From positions 1 through 38,484 of the forward strand of contig JACRPH010000010.1 in NCBI GenBank assembly GCA_016214025.1: 38,484 bases of DNA. The letters run 5' to 3'. The notes below the pieces were generated by a model. That model had not been told where the DNA came from and did no database searches. It was given only the letters and a program-made list of their open reading frames with translations. Shown in pieces: positions 31,452-38,484 of the stretch. Position numbers and translations under genes: made by a program. The first letter of the stretch is position 1; every line of letters starts with the position of its first letter. The DNA is from Candidatus Woesearchaeota archaeon. GTDB lineage: Archaea > Nanobdellota > Nanobdellia > Woesearchaeales > GW2011-AR9.

Positions 31452-33701
31452 TTACATCATTTCGCTAAACTTCTTTCTATCGGTATATTCTATCAGCACT
31501 TCTAATGCCTGCGACTGAATTTGCTGGATAGTAACCCCCATATGGCATTTTACGTTTGGCCGTTGAGATTCTAATTGCTTTATCCATCCTCCGAAGCTGC
31601 TGCTGGAGCCGACTTCAAAGTAGATGAAGCTGGTGTCGGGGTCTCGGGTAGCTTGCTCAATCTCATTGTACGTGCCCTGAGCAGAACTTGATTCTAAGCC
31701 GCCGTCAGTTACCCATACATGCACCGTTTTTCCGGGCTTGAGCAAGGGTTTTATCTGTTTGAATGTATCCGAACTGTAAACCGTTCCTCCGCCTTGGAAG
31801 CCGGTAAGCACCTGCTTAGTACTGTTGTTAGGAGTGGCATACAGATGTTTTAACTCCGAAGGCTGGCTTAATATAGTTCCGTTGCTGAAATTAGCCGCGA
31901 GGATATTGACGTCTTTGCTCATTTCCACTGCCGGCTTCATCAGCGCTTTAAGCATTCCATAACAGACGTGCATTAAAGTGTCGTAAGGAGAGCCTTTTCC
32001 TACATAATTAGCCCCACCCATACTTATAGATGAATCTACATGAAATACTATATTAGCTGGCAAGTCAATACCCGTCGGGTCAAAACGAAAATCTTTCAAT
32101 TCAGTTTCTTTCCATTCATATATATCATATTTCCATTCATAGTCAGAGATTTGAAATAACTGAGTGATGCCGGTTTCCTGCTGGAAGCGGAGAATACGGT
32201 CCAAATCCAAGTTTATCATCTCTTCCGGCTTAAGATGATAACTTGCCACTAGCACGGGAAGTTTGATGTTTCCCAATTCTACGCTTACTGCTTCCTGGTT
32301 GGGCGAGCGTACCGGAATCTCTTTGACATTACGTTTGTAATATTCATCCCGAGCCAGGTTGGACAGCTTTTTTTCTTTTTGTGAAGTCCCTCCCGGTCCG
32401 CCAGTTGAGCCGCCCGGATTATTAGCTACATTAGATAATAATTGATTAGCTGCATTCTGTCCCAGCACATCAGCAAGATTGGTCAACGCCTGCTCGGTAT
32501 TTCCACCGCTTTGAGCAGGAGAAGAAGCCTGGTCGCCTGGCTTGCCACCTGGTTGGGGTTGCCCACTGCCGGGTTGGCCTGCTCCCTGGCCACTTCCTTG
32601 CCCGCTTCCTTCTCCGCTTTCTCCAATATGAGTGCCATGCCTTTTTTCTTCTTTCTGTAATGAGATGTAAGGGGCAAGCGGCTGGATGAACCCTTCAATA
32701 GCTCCATAACGAGTGTTTTTGTCTAGCAGCAGCGGAATTATCTGATGAATTAATTTCTCATGAAGCTGGTCGCCTTCAGGTGTGGCATATTTCTGGTAAA
32801 AATTATCTATGTCTCTTTCAAACTCGCTTTTATTGAGCCCGGCAAATTTCAGCTGATCCGGTGTAAGTTCTTTGAGCAGGCTTTTCAACGCTGAAGTTAT
32901 TACTTCCTGCTCTTTTCCGCGCATTTTTTGGTGAAGCTGGTTTTTAAAATAGTCAAATACTGCTCCCCGCGTTTCTTTCTTTTGGCAGAATAATAAAGCA
33001 TAAATCCCCCGGGTTAAGGGATAATATAAAGAATCGTGCTCTTCTTTCTTTAACTCTCCTTCTACTACATCAAATACGGTAATAACTCCATCGGGAAGCT
33101 CAGGAGCTTGCGGCAATTCTAAATTTTGGGCTTGGAGTGCTGGTTTTAATCTCTGTTCCAAGCGGTTATGATAATGCGAGAGATAAAAGAAGCTTCCATC
33201 ATCTAATAAGTCCCACGCAGAATTGCGGGAGTGACCCACTTTGTTTAAAATGTCTGCATCCGGTGCTGATGGAGTAACTTTCTTAATCCCATCATGCAGC
33301 GCTTTGTCTACCAGCTTTTCATCGTCTTTGCTGTCGGGGCAGTAAATGTGATGCAATACTTCATGGAAATACAGATAAGTGAAATTATCATGATGCAATC
33401 TTCTTACAAATTCTTCCGCGTCAAAGCTGGGTAATCCGTATGCTTGGGAGAATAGGGCTTTAACTTTCCCGTTAAAGGCTTTGTCTACCAAGTCCGGCTT
33501 GAATACATCCATGTGCACTTCATGGCGGCCTTCCGCGTCTCGTTCTGGTTTGGTGTAGAACTGCCAGTGGCGCTGAGCCTTAGGGTCGGGCTTGGCGCGG
33601 ATAACAGTTGTGTCTGAGAATAAAGGGAATTCAGTCTGGATTACTTGCCTCCAAGTAGTTTCTGCTTGTACCAGTTTCTCTACAACGTGTTCAAGAGCCA
33701 T
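31452..33701 (-). CDS. HExxH metallopeptidase-like plus von Willebrand A protein (MoxR partner)
   Basis: A 749-residue protein. The N-terminal half contains HEVLH at 113-117, a zinc-protease HExxH, with NSAWD (160-164) as a possible third-ligand segment; the layout matches the putative metallopeptidase region of DUF2201/VWA proteins. Residues about 370-440 are a Gly/Gln/Ser/Pro-rich linker. The C-terminal 200 residues are a von Willebrand A domain with a complete metal site: DSSIS (556-560), GGGT (637-640) and TDG (665-667). No signal peptide. VWA proteins encoded next to MoxR ATPases act as adaptors for remodelling or metal insertion. Its own TATA-like box (33719-33729) lies 20-some bases before the ATG. 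Confidence 0.85.
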   Translation of the reverse strand: MALEHVVEKLVQAETTWRQVIQTEFPLFSDTTVIRAKPDPKAQRHWQFYTKPERDAEGRHEVHMDVFKPDLVDKAFNGKVKALFSQAYGLPSFDAEEFVRRLHHDNFTYLYFHEVLHHIYCPDSKDDEKLVDKALHDGIKKVTPSAPDADILNKVGHSRNSAWDLLDDGSFFYLSHYHNRLEQRLKPALQAQNLELPQAPELPDGVITVFDVVEGELKKEEHDSLYYPLTRGIYALLFCQKKETRGAVFDYFKNQLHQKMRGKEQEVITSALKSLLKELTPDQLKFAGLNKSEFERDIDNFYQKYATPEGDQLHEKLIHQIIPLLLDKNTRYGAIEGFIQPLAPYISLQKEEKRHGTHIGESGEGSGQGSGQGAGQPGSGQPQPGGKPGDQASSPAQSGGNTEQALTNLADVLGQNAANQLLSNVANNPGGSTGGPGGTSQKEKKLSNLARDEYYKRNVKEIPVRSPNQEAVSVELGNIKLPVLVASYHLKPEEMINLDLDRILRFQQETGITQLFQISDYEWKYDIYEWKETELKDFRFDPTGIDLPANIVFHVDSSISMGGANYVGKGSPYDTLMHVCYGMLKALMKPAVEMSKDVNILAANFSNGTILSQPSELKHLYATPNNSTKQVLTGFQGGGTVYSSDTFKQIKPLLKPGKTVHVWVTDGGLESSSAQGTYNEIEQATRDPDTSFIYFEVGSSSSFGGWIKQLESQRPNVKCHMGVTIQQIQSQALEVLIEYTDRKKFSEMM

Positions 33702-33730
33702 GTTAAATGATGTGATTAATATTTATTCTG

Positions 33731-33860
33731 TATGTGCATAGCATCTTCAAAATCCTCGCTGGTGTAATCGCAAGAGCGACATCCCCGTAGGGGGCAAGTC
33801 CCCCTGTCGCTCTCGAAAGTGTAATCGAATGGATTTTGACCTTATGATGCTATGCACATA
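33731..33860. mobile_element. 130-base inverted-repeat (MITE-like) element inside the MoxR operon
   Basis: Ends: tatgtgcatagcatc at 33731-33745 is inverted at 33846-33860; next inward, tcaaaatcc (33747-33755) pairs with ggattttga (33831-33839). Centre: agagcgac and gtcgctct form an inner stem around a ggggg-caagt-ccccc hairpin, and gtgtaatcg is repeated directly on both flanks. The whole can fold as one cruciform. No coding frame of its own. It lies in the 178-base gap between the ATPase and VWA genes. Its left end matches the element at 659-730. Confidence 0.65.
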
Positions 33861-33879
33861 ACTTTTAATTGTTATACAT

Positions 33880-35619
33880 TTACTCCACTGCCAATACTCT
33901 GGGCAGCCGCTGTAAGTAGATGTCATCAATTGTTCCTCTCATTCTTACTTCGCGGTAAAACCCTTTTAGGGTGGACAGCTCACTTTTTGCCGTTAACTTT
34001 TGCTCCAGCTCCGTTTTATACTGGTCGGCAAATCCGGCTAAAGTGGCTAAATCAGCAATGTATCGGGCTAAAAGAGGCTTTCTAATTTCATCTCCAACAC
34101 TCTGCCGTTTGAGGAGGGCTACACTGGTGGCCAAGTCTTCGACGAACGTTGCTACCTTATCCTTTTTTGCTTTACCCGTTTCCTGAAGGGCATGGGTTAA
34201 AGCGAGAGCATAGATGGATAGATTAGGATTGTCCGGAGTAAACTTATTTTCCTCAGTGGAACCTTCCAGCCCCAACTTTCTCTTCCAGGTGTATCCAATC
34301 TTTTCCGCGAAGCCTTCTACGGACTTAGGAAGAGCAGCATAAGCTTGTACCGGGGTTGGGGAATCTAACGCTTGTTTGTGTTTTCTGATGGTAGAAACCG
34401 CATCAGCTAGTTTTCTTACTTTAGTGATATCTCTGGTGATCACTTCTTCTTCAAATGATTGCACTATCTCTCTTACTTTTTCCAGAATATTAGCTGTGGG
34501 CGTCAAAGCCTGCGGATATTCAAAGTCCACGTTGTATGCTCTGAGGGCTTCTTTCCATTGTTGTGATAATCCCCGTTCCTGCTCGTACACTTTTTCTAAG
34601 TCAGGAGAAGTTAATAATAACATCCCATCCAAAAATTCTACGGCCGAACGGATATTGGCCTGCTCGGTCTTTTTTGGATTGGTAGTGAAAGCATATACGT
34701 TGAGCCAATCTGCATTAACATTGGTAAGCTTGTCTGGCGAGACTCCGGCATATTGGGCCAGTAATGAAGTGTATCGGTCCATGAACTTTTTATGCTGCCC
34801 ATTACCGCTGCTTAGGAATACCACGGAAGCACCGATGCTGCCCATAGGGTTAGGAACGTTTAAAGTTAGGTTGCGATTGGACATGGCCGCATCATTTCGG
34901 GTGGTTTTATTGTACTTGGCATCAGTAGTAGCGGGCGGGTTTTGTGCTGATACTACCTGTACGCCTTTGCGGCTTTCCCGGTCTAAAGTCCATGCTCCGT
35001 TGGTGTAATGAGGTACGGGAAGCCCTAATTCGCCGCGTTCTCCGGTGGAGAGAGCTATCTGACCATCCTGGATTTGCAGTACTTGGTTAGAATCCCCGCG
35101 ATTAACTTCGTCGATGAATAATAAGGCAATTCTTTCCAGCTCATCTTTTCTTAGAAATATCTTAACCACGCCGTTTTCGATTCTTCCTTCTACATACGGC
35201 TGCTGCACATTAGACATGGTTTGGTTTAATCTTAATACCCGGTAATTTTCGGGAGCGAATAAGGTCTTGCCCAGTTTTTCAGTGGTGAAAGTTTTTCCAA
35301 TTCCAGTTTTTCCCTCCCACAACAATGGCATCTTCTCGCGGAAAGTGGCGGCTAACAGCATATCCAGCATGCTTACATCTAAAGCTTGGGCATTGGGAAT
35401 AGCGGCTCTGCCTTCTAAGCTTTGAAATTGCAGATGGTGCGAAGTTTCGTCATAGAGCAAGCGGTATAGCGGAGTGGGCATGCATTCTTCGCTCATCACG
35501 GAGCGGGCTGCCTGCACTAACGCCAGCATACTGGCAGTGTGAATTTTATTTTCTATCTGCTCGTCGGTTACGCCTTTACGTTTAAGTTCAGCGGTAATGG
35601 TTTCTAAGGTTGGTATCAT
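33880..35619 (-). CDS. MoxR-family AAA+ ATPase
   Basis: A 579-residue AAA+ ATPase. Walker A is GKTGIGKT (103-110), Walker B is LLFIDEVNRG (166-175), sensor 1 is VVSAQNPP, and an Arg finger candidate lies in AAMSNRNLTL. This is the MoxR/dynein-like subgroup that pairs with VWA proteins to remodel or activate target proteins. The N-terminal 95 residues and C-terminal 200 residues (helical, lid region plus an extra domain) extend beyond the 330-residue core of simple MoxR proteins. It follows header protein A by 61 bases and precedes the VWA protein. A Shine-Dalgarno-like gagga precedes the ATG. Confidence 0.88.
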   Translation of the reverse strand: MIPTLETITAELKRKGVTDEQIENKIHTASMLALVQAARSVMSEECMPTPLYRLLYDETSHHLQFQSLEGRAAIPNAQALDVSMLDMLLAATFREKMPLLWEGKTGIGKTFTTEKLGKTLFAPENYRVLRLNQTMSNVQQPYVEGRIENGVVKIFLRKDELERIALLFIDEVNRGDSNQVLQIQDGQIALSTGERGELGLPVPHYTNGAWTLDRESRKGVQVVSAQNPPATTDAKYNKTTRNDAAMSNRNLTLNVPNPMGSIGASVVFLSSGNGQHKKFMDRYTSLLAQYAGVSPDKLTNVNADWLNVYAFTTNPKKTEQANIRSAVEFLDGMLLLTSPDLEKVYEQERGLSQQWKEALRAYNVDFEYPQALTPTANILEKVREIVQSFEEEVITRDITKVRKLADAVSTIRKHKQALDSPTPVQAYAALPKSVEGFAEKIGYTWKRKLGLEGSTEENKFTPDNPNLSIYALALTHALQETGKAKKDKVATFVEDLATSVALLKRQSVGDEIRKPLLARYIADLATLAGFADQYKTELEQKLTAKSELSTLKGFYREVRMRGTIDDIYLQRLPRVLAVE

Positions 35620-35680
35620 GGTGGTTTAGTCCTCATTTGTTTTTATTTCAATCGTTTTGGCCATGTGTTATCTATATCTC

Positions 35681-36352
35681 TTAAGTCTTAACCGGAATCC
35701 TCTGCAGTTCCCGCAGGATGGGAATAAGGTTCTTCTCTTTTATCTGCTGGGCGTATTTAACGACGTACCTCCCTAGTTTTTCCTTTTCGTGGTTGGTAGC
35801 GGTAACAATTGCTAGTGCATTAAAATTCACCCCGGCAAAGAGAAGGGTACTCTTACCATCTCCAAGGAAATAATTCGTTGACCGTAGTTGTGATAGCGCT
35901 TGGAGTTCCGGGAATAACGCAGTTACTTCATCAGAAACTTTCCCATTAGTTACTCCTGCTTTTATTGCATCTCCAATATCAGTCTCAGCGATATAATCTC
36001 CGTGGGTGGACTGAAGGCATCTAATCAAACTTTCTGGTGTAAAGTTGCCTAAACTAAAGTGAGCTTTATAATTTGAACTATCTGGTTGATATTTTAGTTG
36101 TAAGAAGTTAACTACAATCTCTTTGTAACAATCTTCAATCGGAGGATGTTTACCTTCATAAAGAGTACTACACAAACTTTTGTATGCCTCCCACACTCTT
36201 TCAGTAGCTCCAGGATTTAAAAGTCCGCCACCCACAATTTTGCTGCCACTTCCGGCACTTCCTTCTGCACCACTCACTGCCTGCTCTAAGCTATCCGGTC
36301 TAGCACCAGTCTCGGTAAACGTTACGTTCTCGTCTTCAATTACTCCTGGCAT
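35681..36352 (-). CDS. Header protein A: unknown 223-residue protein sharing its N terminus with 30.5 kb gene
   Basis: Residues 1-29 start MPGVIEDENVTF and end LEQAVSGA, the same header as the gene at 30529-31428. A Gly/Ser linker follows (about 30-42). The body is a mostly helical protein with ATERVWEAYKSLCSTLYEG, LGNFTPESLIRCLQSTHG and a C-terminal helix pair (YVVKYAQQIKEKNLIPILRELQRI). It shows no similarity to the body of protein B that I can see, and no known motif. The ATG is set by a clear Shine-Dalgarno (ggagg at 36362-36366). First gene of the MoxR operon. Confidence 0.8.
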   Translation of the reverse strand: MPGVIEDENVTFTETGARPDSLEQAVSGAEGSAGSGSKIVGGGLLNPGATERVWEAYKSLCSTLYEGKHPPIEDCYKEIVVNFLQLKYQPDSSNYKAHFSLGNFTPESLIRCLQSTHGDYIAETDIGDAIKAGVTNGKVSDEVTALFPELQALSQLRSTNYFLGDGKSTLLFAGVNFNALAIVTATNHEKEKLGRYVVKYAQQIKEKNLIPILRELQRIPVKT

Positions 36353-36358
36353 GTTAAT

Positions 36359-36424
36359 TAACCTCCGTTTGATGATGATTTTTTATAGTATTTTATGTTG
36401 AAATAGCCTCCTGTATTTAAAGCT
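36359..36424 (-). promoter_or_regulatory. Promoter and ribosome site of the header-MoxR-VWA operon
   Basis: On the minus strand, agctttaaatac (36413-36424) or actataaaaaa (near 36380-36390) can serve as TATA box. ggagg at 36362-36366 is the ribosome site of header protein A. A second ggagg lies further upstream on the minus strand (near 36406-36410) followed by an ATA rather than ATG, possibly a relic of an earlier start. Confidence 0.45.
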
Positions 36425-36429
36425 TTTGG

Positions 36430-36626
36430 TTGTTTTATCACTCTAGGGTAGGAAAGAGCCCCAACCAGCGGTCCCCGCCAAACAACCTGCACCTTTTCCT
36501 GCTGGTAGAAGCTGCTTCTAGTTATACGTGCGGAATTTAATATTTGACTTTTTACTAAAATTCCGCCCTATATAGCGACGAGAAGATTGAATTCAAATGC
36601 TCAATTATTTAGTACCGTCGCTATAG
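36430..36626. other. Non-coding stretch with several perfect hairpins
   Basis: This 301-base intergenic space has no gene after the operon promoter. It contains tagaagc-t-gcttcta (36506-36520), gcggaattt / aaattccgc (36530-36538 and 36558-36566, 19-base loop) and tatagcgacg / cgtcgctata (36571-36580 and 36616-36625, 35-base loop). A gcgg-ccgc stem is also possible near 36454-36466. The density of hairpins suggests a structured RNA or the residue of a mobile element; no known RNA family was matched. Confidence 0.5.
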
Positions 36627-36643
36627 GTAGAAGTTACTTATAG
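36626..36643 (+). repeat. Direct repeat, copy 1, beside the AAA_14 gene
   Basis: ggtagaagttacttatag matches ggtaaaagttacttatag at 38083-38100 at 17 of 18 bases. The copies lie on the two sides of the ATPase gene, 1,457 bases apart, as expected if the gene arrived as a unit. Confidence 0.7.
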
Positions 36644-36653
36644 CAAAAATTGA

Positions 36654-37958
36654 TTACAACAGCCACTTCCATAACGGAATAAACTTAATTTTCTTTCCTT
36701 TTACTTCTTCTTCTGCTTCGTAATTCTCGGTAATAACCATCCCTTCTTCTAATTTAAATTCTTCCATAGCAGCTAATAAACTTCGGATTTCCCTCTCTTT
36801 AGTTTCAGTTTTACTTAAGTCGTAACACACCTGAATTAACTGCTTTATTTCCAGACCTTCTTTCACTATAAAATCAACTTCTCTTCCTGAAGAATCTTTC
36901 CAATAAAACAAATTATCCTTTCCATACTTTCTAAAAATATCCAGAGCAACGGTATTCTCATACAGCTTTCCAATGTTCTCTGAAAATTTTAAACTTAGAG
37001 CGTTAATCAGCCCACTATCAATACAATAAGCCTTTCGGGGATATTGCATTTGTTCTTTTATTTTATAGGAAAAGATAGGCACAAAAAAGAACAGGAACGC
37101 CTCCTCAAAATAATAGAGATAATTATTAATGCTGGTGGGGGACATTTTGGTTTTAGCAATCTCCTGCATCAATTTTTCCAGCTTCCCCACGCTAATCAAA
37201 GAAGAGAAATTATTAATTAAAATAACAGCTAATTTCTTAATTTCCAATTCTCTTAATTTATATTTGGCAATAATATCTTTAACCAAAATATCCTCAAAGA
37301 GCTGCTTCAGATATTCCTTTTTCACCTCCTCTTGAGCTAGGACAATTAAAGGGAAGCCCCCATATTCAAGATACTCATGAAGAAGATTAACTACTGAAGC
37401 ATAGCTTTCATAGGTTTTAAAATGATGCTTCTTAAAACTAAGAAAATTTCTAAAGCTTAAAGAGAATAAAGAGAACACCACCGTTCTTCCCGAAAGTACC
37501 GTTGAAATCTTATCTTTGTAAATCTTAGAGCTTGAACCCGTAATAATGAATTTAATCTTCTCATTTTTCTCCATCATTATTCTTACCCACTTCTCCCAAT
37601 TAGGAACATTATGAACTTCGTCAAGAACCACATAAGCAACCTCTTCTTTATTGACAAAATAGCGATAAGTTTGATACAACTCCTGGAGGGATTCTACATT
37701 TAGAAAGGGGCCTAAAGAGGGATCCTCAAAATTTATGATTAAAGTCTGCTCCGGCTTAATTTCTTTTAATTTTTCGGTTAGAATCTGTTTGGCCAAGAAC
37801 GTCTTACCCGCTCTCCTTACCCCGGCAATCACTAAAGCCATTCCTTTATCTTCAGTAAACTTCATTATTTTTTTTAATTCTTCCCGGCCCAGTCCGGTAT
37901 CCTGTTCTTTGTACCAAAAGTTTAATTCCTGAATTTTATCTAGCAGTTCTTTGTTCAT
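36654..37958 (-). CDS. AAA_14/DUF4143 archaeal-type ATPase
   Basis: A 434-residue ATPase of a family common as accessory cargo in archaea and bacteria. Walker A is GVRRAGKT (46-53), Walker B is VVLDEVHN (about 110-117), sensor ITGSSSKIY. The C-terminal DUF4143 part has a nuclease-like core FYWKDSSGREVDFIVKEG, then LIQVCYDLSKTETKEREIRSL, where D and the E-x-K-like pair may form a PD-(D/E)XK site. Function unknown; DNA or ATP-dependent toxin-like roles have been proposed for the family. It is strikingly A+T-rich (11 of 60 bases G or C in the line starting 37201). Strong ribosome site aggaggg at 37964-37970. Confidence 0.85.
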   Translation of the reverse strand: MNKELLDKIQELNFWYKEQDTGLGREELKKIMKFTEDKGMALVIAGVRRAGKTFLAKQILTEKLKEIKPEQTLIINFEDPSLGPFLNVESLQELYQTYRYFVNKEEVAYVVLDEVHNVPNWEKWVRIMMEKNEKIKFIITGSSSKIYKDKISTVLSGRTVVFSLFSLSFRNFLSFKKHHFKTYESYASVVNLLHEYLEYGGFPLIVLAQEEVKKEYLKQLFEDILVKDIIAKYKLRELEIKKLAVILINNFSSLISVGKLEKLMQEIAKTKMSPTSINNYLYYFEEAFLFFFVPIFSYKIKEQMQYPRKAYCIDSGLINALSLKFSENIGKLYENTVALDIFRKYGKDNLFYWKDSSGREVDFIVKEGLEIKQLIQVCYDLSKTETKEREIRSLLAAMEEFKLEEGMVITENYEAEEEVKGKKIKFIPLWKWLL

Positions 37959-37963
37959 GCTAT

Positions 37964-38059
37964 CCCTCCTAATTGTTCATATTTCCCTTTCTTATTGCCA
38001 GATTATACATTATGATGTATGATTTATATATAAAGCTTTCTATCATAGTGTATGATTTA
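37964..38059 (-). promoter_or_regulatory. Promoter of the AAA_14 gene with two operator-like direct repeats
   Basis: Read on the plus strand, cattatgatgtatgattta (38008-38026) and tatcatagtgtatgattta (38041-38059) agree at 15 of 19 bases, with tgtatgattta identical, 33 bases apart (about three helix turns). Between them lies the minus-strand TATA (tttatatataaag, 38023-38035). Two repeats bracketing a TATA box suggest a repressor site. The ribosome site aggaggg is at 37964-37970. Confidence 0.55.
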
Positions 38060-38082
38060 GAACGTGGAGGGGTTTATGGCAA

Positions 38083-38100
38083 GGTAAAAGTTACTTATAG
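38083..38100 (+). repeat. Direct repeat, copy 2, beside the AAA_14 gene
   Basis: ggtaaaagttacttatag; see the copy at 36626-36643 (one difference). It lies immediately before the hairpin region at 38121. Confidence 0.7.
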
Positions 38101-38120
38101 TTGAGGTTCGTTCTCTTAGT

Positions 38121-38167
38121 GCCATTCACACTGGCGTTAGCGTAACGATAACGCCAGTGTGGGTGGC
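38121..38167. other. Perfect 13-base-pair hairpin
   Basis: cacactggcgtta (38127-38139) is inverted exactly at 38149-38161, with a nine-base loop gcgtaacga. The stem extends by gccatt (38121-38126) against ggtggc (38162-38167): four Watson-Crick pairs and two G-U pairs when read as RNA on this strand, giving 19 pairs. G+C-rich in an A+T-rich region. Part of the 526-base stretch without a gene at the end of the window. Confidence 0.7.
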
Positions 38168-38179
38168 GTTAATGGAAGA

Positions 38180-38342
38180 GTATGTATTAAGCCCCCATCG
38201 GGTGGCGGGGGCGGTTATGGTCACAGCGTTTCCCGCTTCTGCGCCAGGCATCCTTCTCTTCTGTCGGCGACAGACGAGCCCGCAGGGCGTATCTTCGCTG
38301 TGACTGCCCCGCCACCCATATTGACGGGGGCTTAATACATAC
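38180..38342. ncRNA. 163-base rod-like inverted structure, putative structured RNA or element end
   Basis: Three nested perfect stems: 17 pairs from 38180-38196 with 38326-38342 (tatgtattaagccccc and its complement), 11 pairs from 38200-38210 with 38307-38317 (gggtggcgggg) and 9 pairs from 38220-38228 with 38296-38304 (gtcacagcg). The apical part contains a ctgtc-ggc-gacag hairpin and ctgcg / cgcag. The structure is symmetrical, so the transcribed strand is undecided. I looked for SRP RNA (GGAAG...GCAGCC apical motif) and RNase P RNA signatures and saw neither. An 80-codon minus frame through it is a by-product of the palindrome. Confidence 0.4.
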
Positions 38343-38484
38343 ATAGCTGTGTGTAAGAAGTCTACCATTCTGTAGGTTTGATATCTAACTCATAATAAGC
38401 TCGGCTTAAGACCGAAAAATTATAGCAACACCAAGACAGATGGCTTTCCTGTTCTTGGGCCTTATCATTTTTGCATCTTACCAA
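38343..38484. other. Window end, no gene seen
   Basis: The last 142 bases contain no open frame of note. A weak hairpin (ccaagacag with ctgttcttgg near 38431-38457) is visible. A gene or RNA may start beyond the edge. Confidence 0.4.

Noticed and set aside
34376-35008. 210-codon plus-strand frame
   Set aside because: Lies entirely antisense to the MoxR ATPase gene, whose Walker motifs are intact; it is Ser/Leu/Cys-rich as expected for a complementary-frame shadow.
38180-38342. SRP RNA or RNase P RNA
   Set aside because: End pairing and size made SRP worth testing, but neither strand has the conserved apical GGAAG/GCAGCC motif nor RNase P core motifs.
38126-38368. 80-codon minus-strand frame at the window end
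   Set aside because: Runs through the inverted-repeat rod, so it is open because of the palindrome's composition; no start signal or similarity.
1-38484. tRNA or rRNA gene at an island boundary
   Set aside because: All intergenic gaps were read on both strands for a T-loop-like GGTTCGAATCC and acceptor pairing; none was found.

Overview
The window reads as a chromosome segment of an archaeon, probably a small-genome DPANN lineage such as Woesearchaeota (lineage is inference). The archaeal call rests on both topoisomerase VI subunits, diphthine synthase plus a Dph2-type protein, an archaeal-type Elp3, a glycerol-1-phosphate dehydrogenase relative with its metal ligands, and many genes with a TATA-like box 25-30 bases upstream of an ATG with little or no leader. 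No tRNA, rRNA, CRISPR array or integrase was found.

Layout. 0.06-5.6 kb: a GNAT acetyltransferase, an APH-fold kinase with a long disordered head, glycyl-tRNA synthetase, a decayed patch holding the tail of a PHP phosphatase, a CDP-alcohol phosphatidyltransferase and a Dph2-like protein lacking the first domain of the family. 5.7-9.7 kb: a tiny basic two-repeat protein, a solo DNA methyltransferase, two unknowns, an MNT nucleotidyltransferase with an overlapping HEPN-like partner, and a second nucleotidyltransferase. 9.8-17.9 kb: housekeeping block with top6B-top6A, elp3, an unlisted 46-residue basic protein, dphB and polX.

17.95-25.2 kb: an A+T-rich island. Six tightly coupled genes (G1PDH-like dehydrogenase, PIG-L deacetylase, glycosyltransferase with a PqqD-like tail, SPASM-type radical SAM enzyme, second glycosyltransferase, HAD phosphatase) face a convergent APH-fold kinase. 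The island is bracketed by the 3' end of polX and a second, decayed copy of that 3' end sharing 74 identical bases. Its content resembles a pathway for an amino-sugar or aminocyclitol product with its own kinase.

25.4-30.4 kb: a methyltransferase-like protein behind a receiver domain with Glu in place of the phospho-acceptor Asp, an AbrB/PIN toxin-antitoxin pair, a zinc-finger protein, a MazG-like protein, a PIG-L/GT4 pair and a truncated RecG/Schlafen-type regulator with a 12-base tandem repeat.

30.5-36.4 kb: the most unusual block. A minus-strand operon encodes a MoxR-type AAA+ ATPase and a large HExxH plus von Willebrand A protein, flanked by two otherwise dissimilar proteins that share the same 29-residue N-terminal header (22/29 identical residues, 67/87 identical bases). 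I propose the header as a recognition or processing tag for this chaperone/protease-like pair. A 130-base inverted-repeat element lies inside the operon, and a related fragment lies 33 kb away.

36.4-38.5 kb: an AAA_14/DUF4143 ATPase gene with operator-like repeats around its TATA box, flanked by an 18-base direct repeat. Next to it are G+C-rich perfect hairpins, including a 163-base rod that may be a structured RNA or the end of a mobile element. All functions are read from motifs without database searches.
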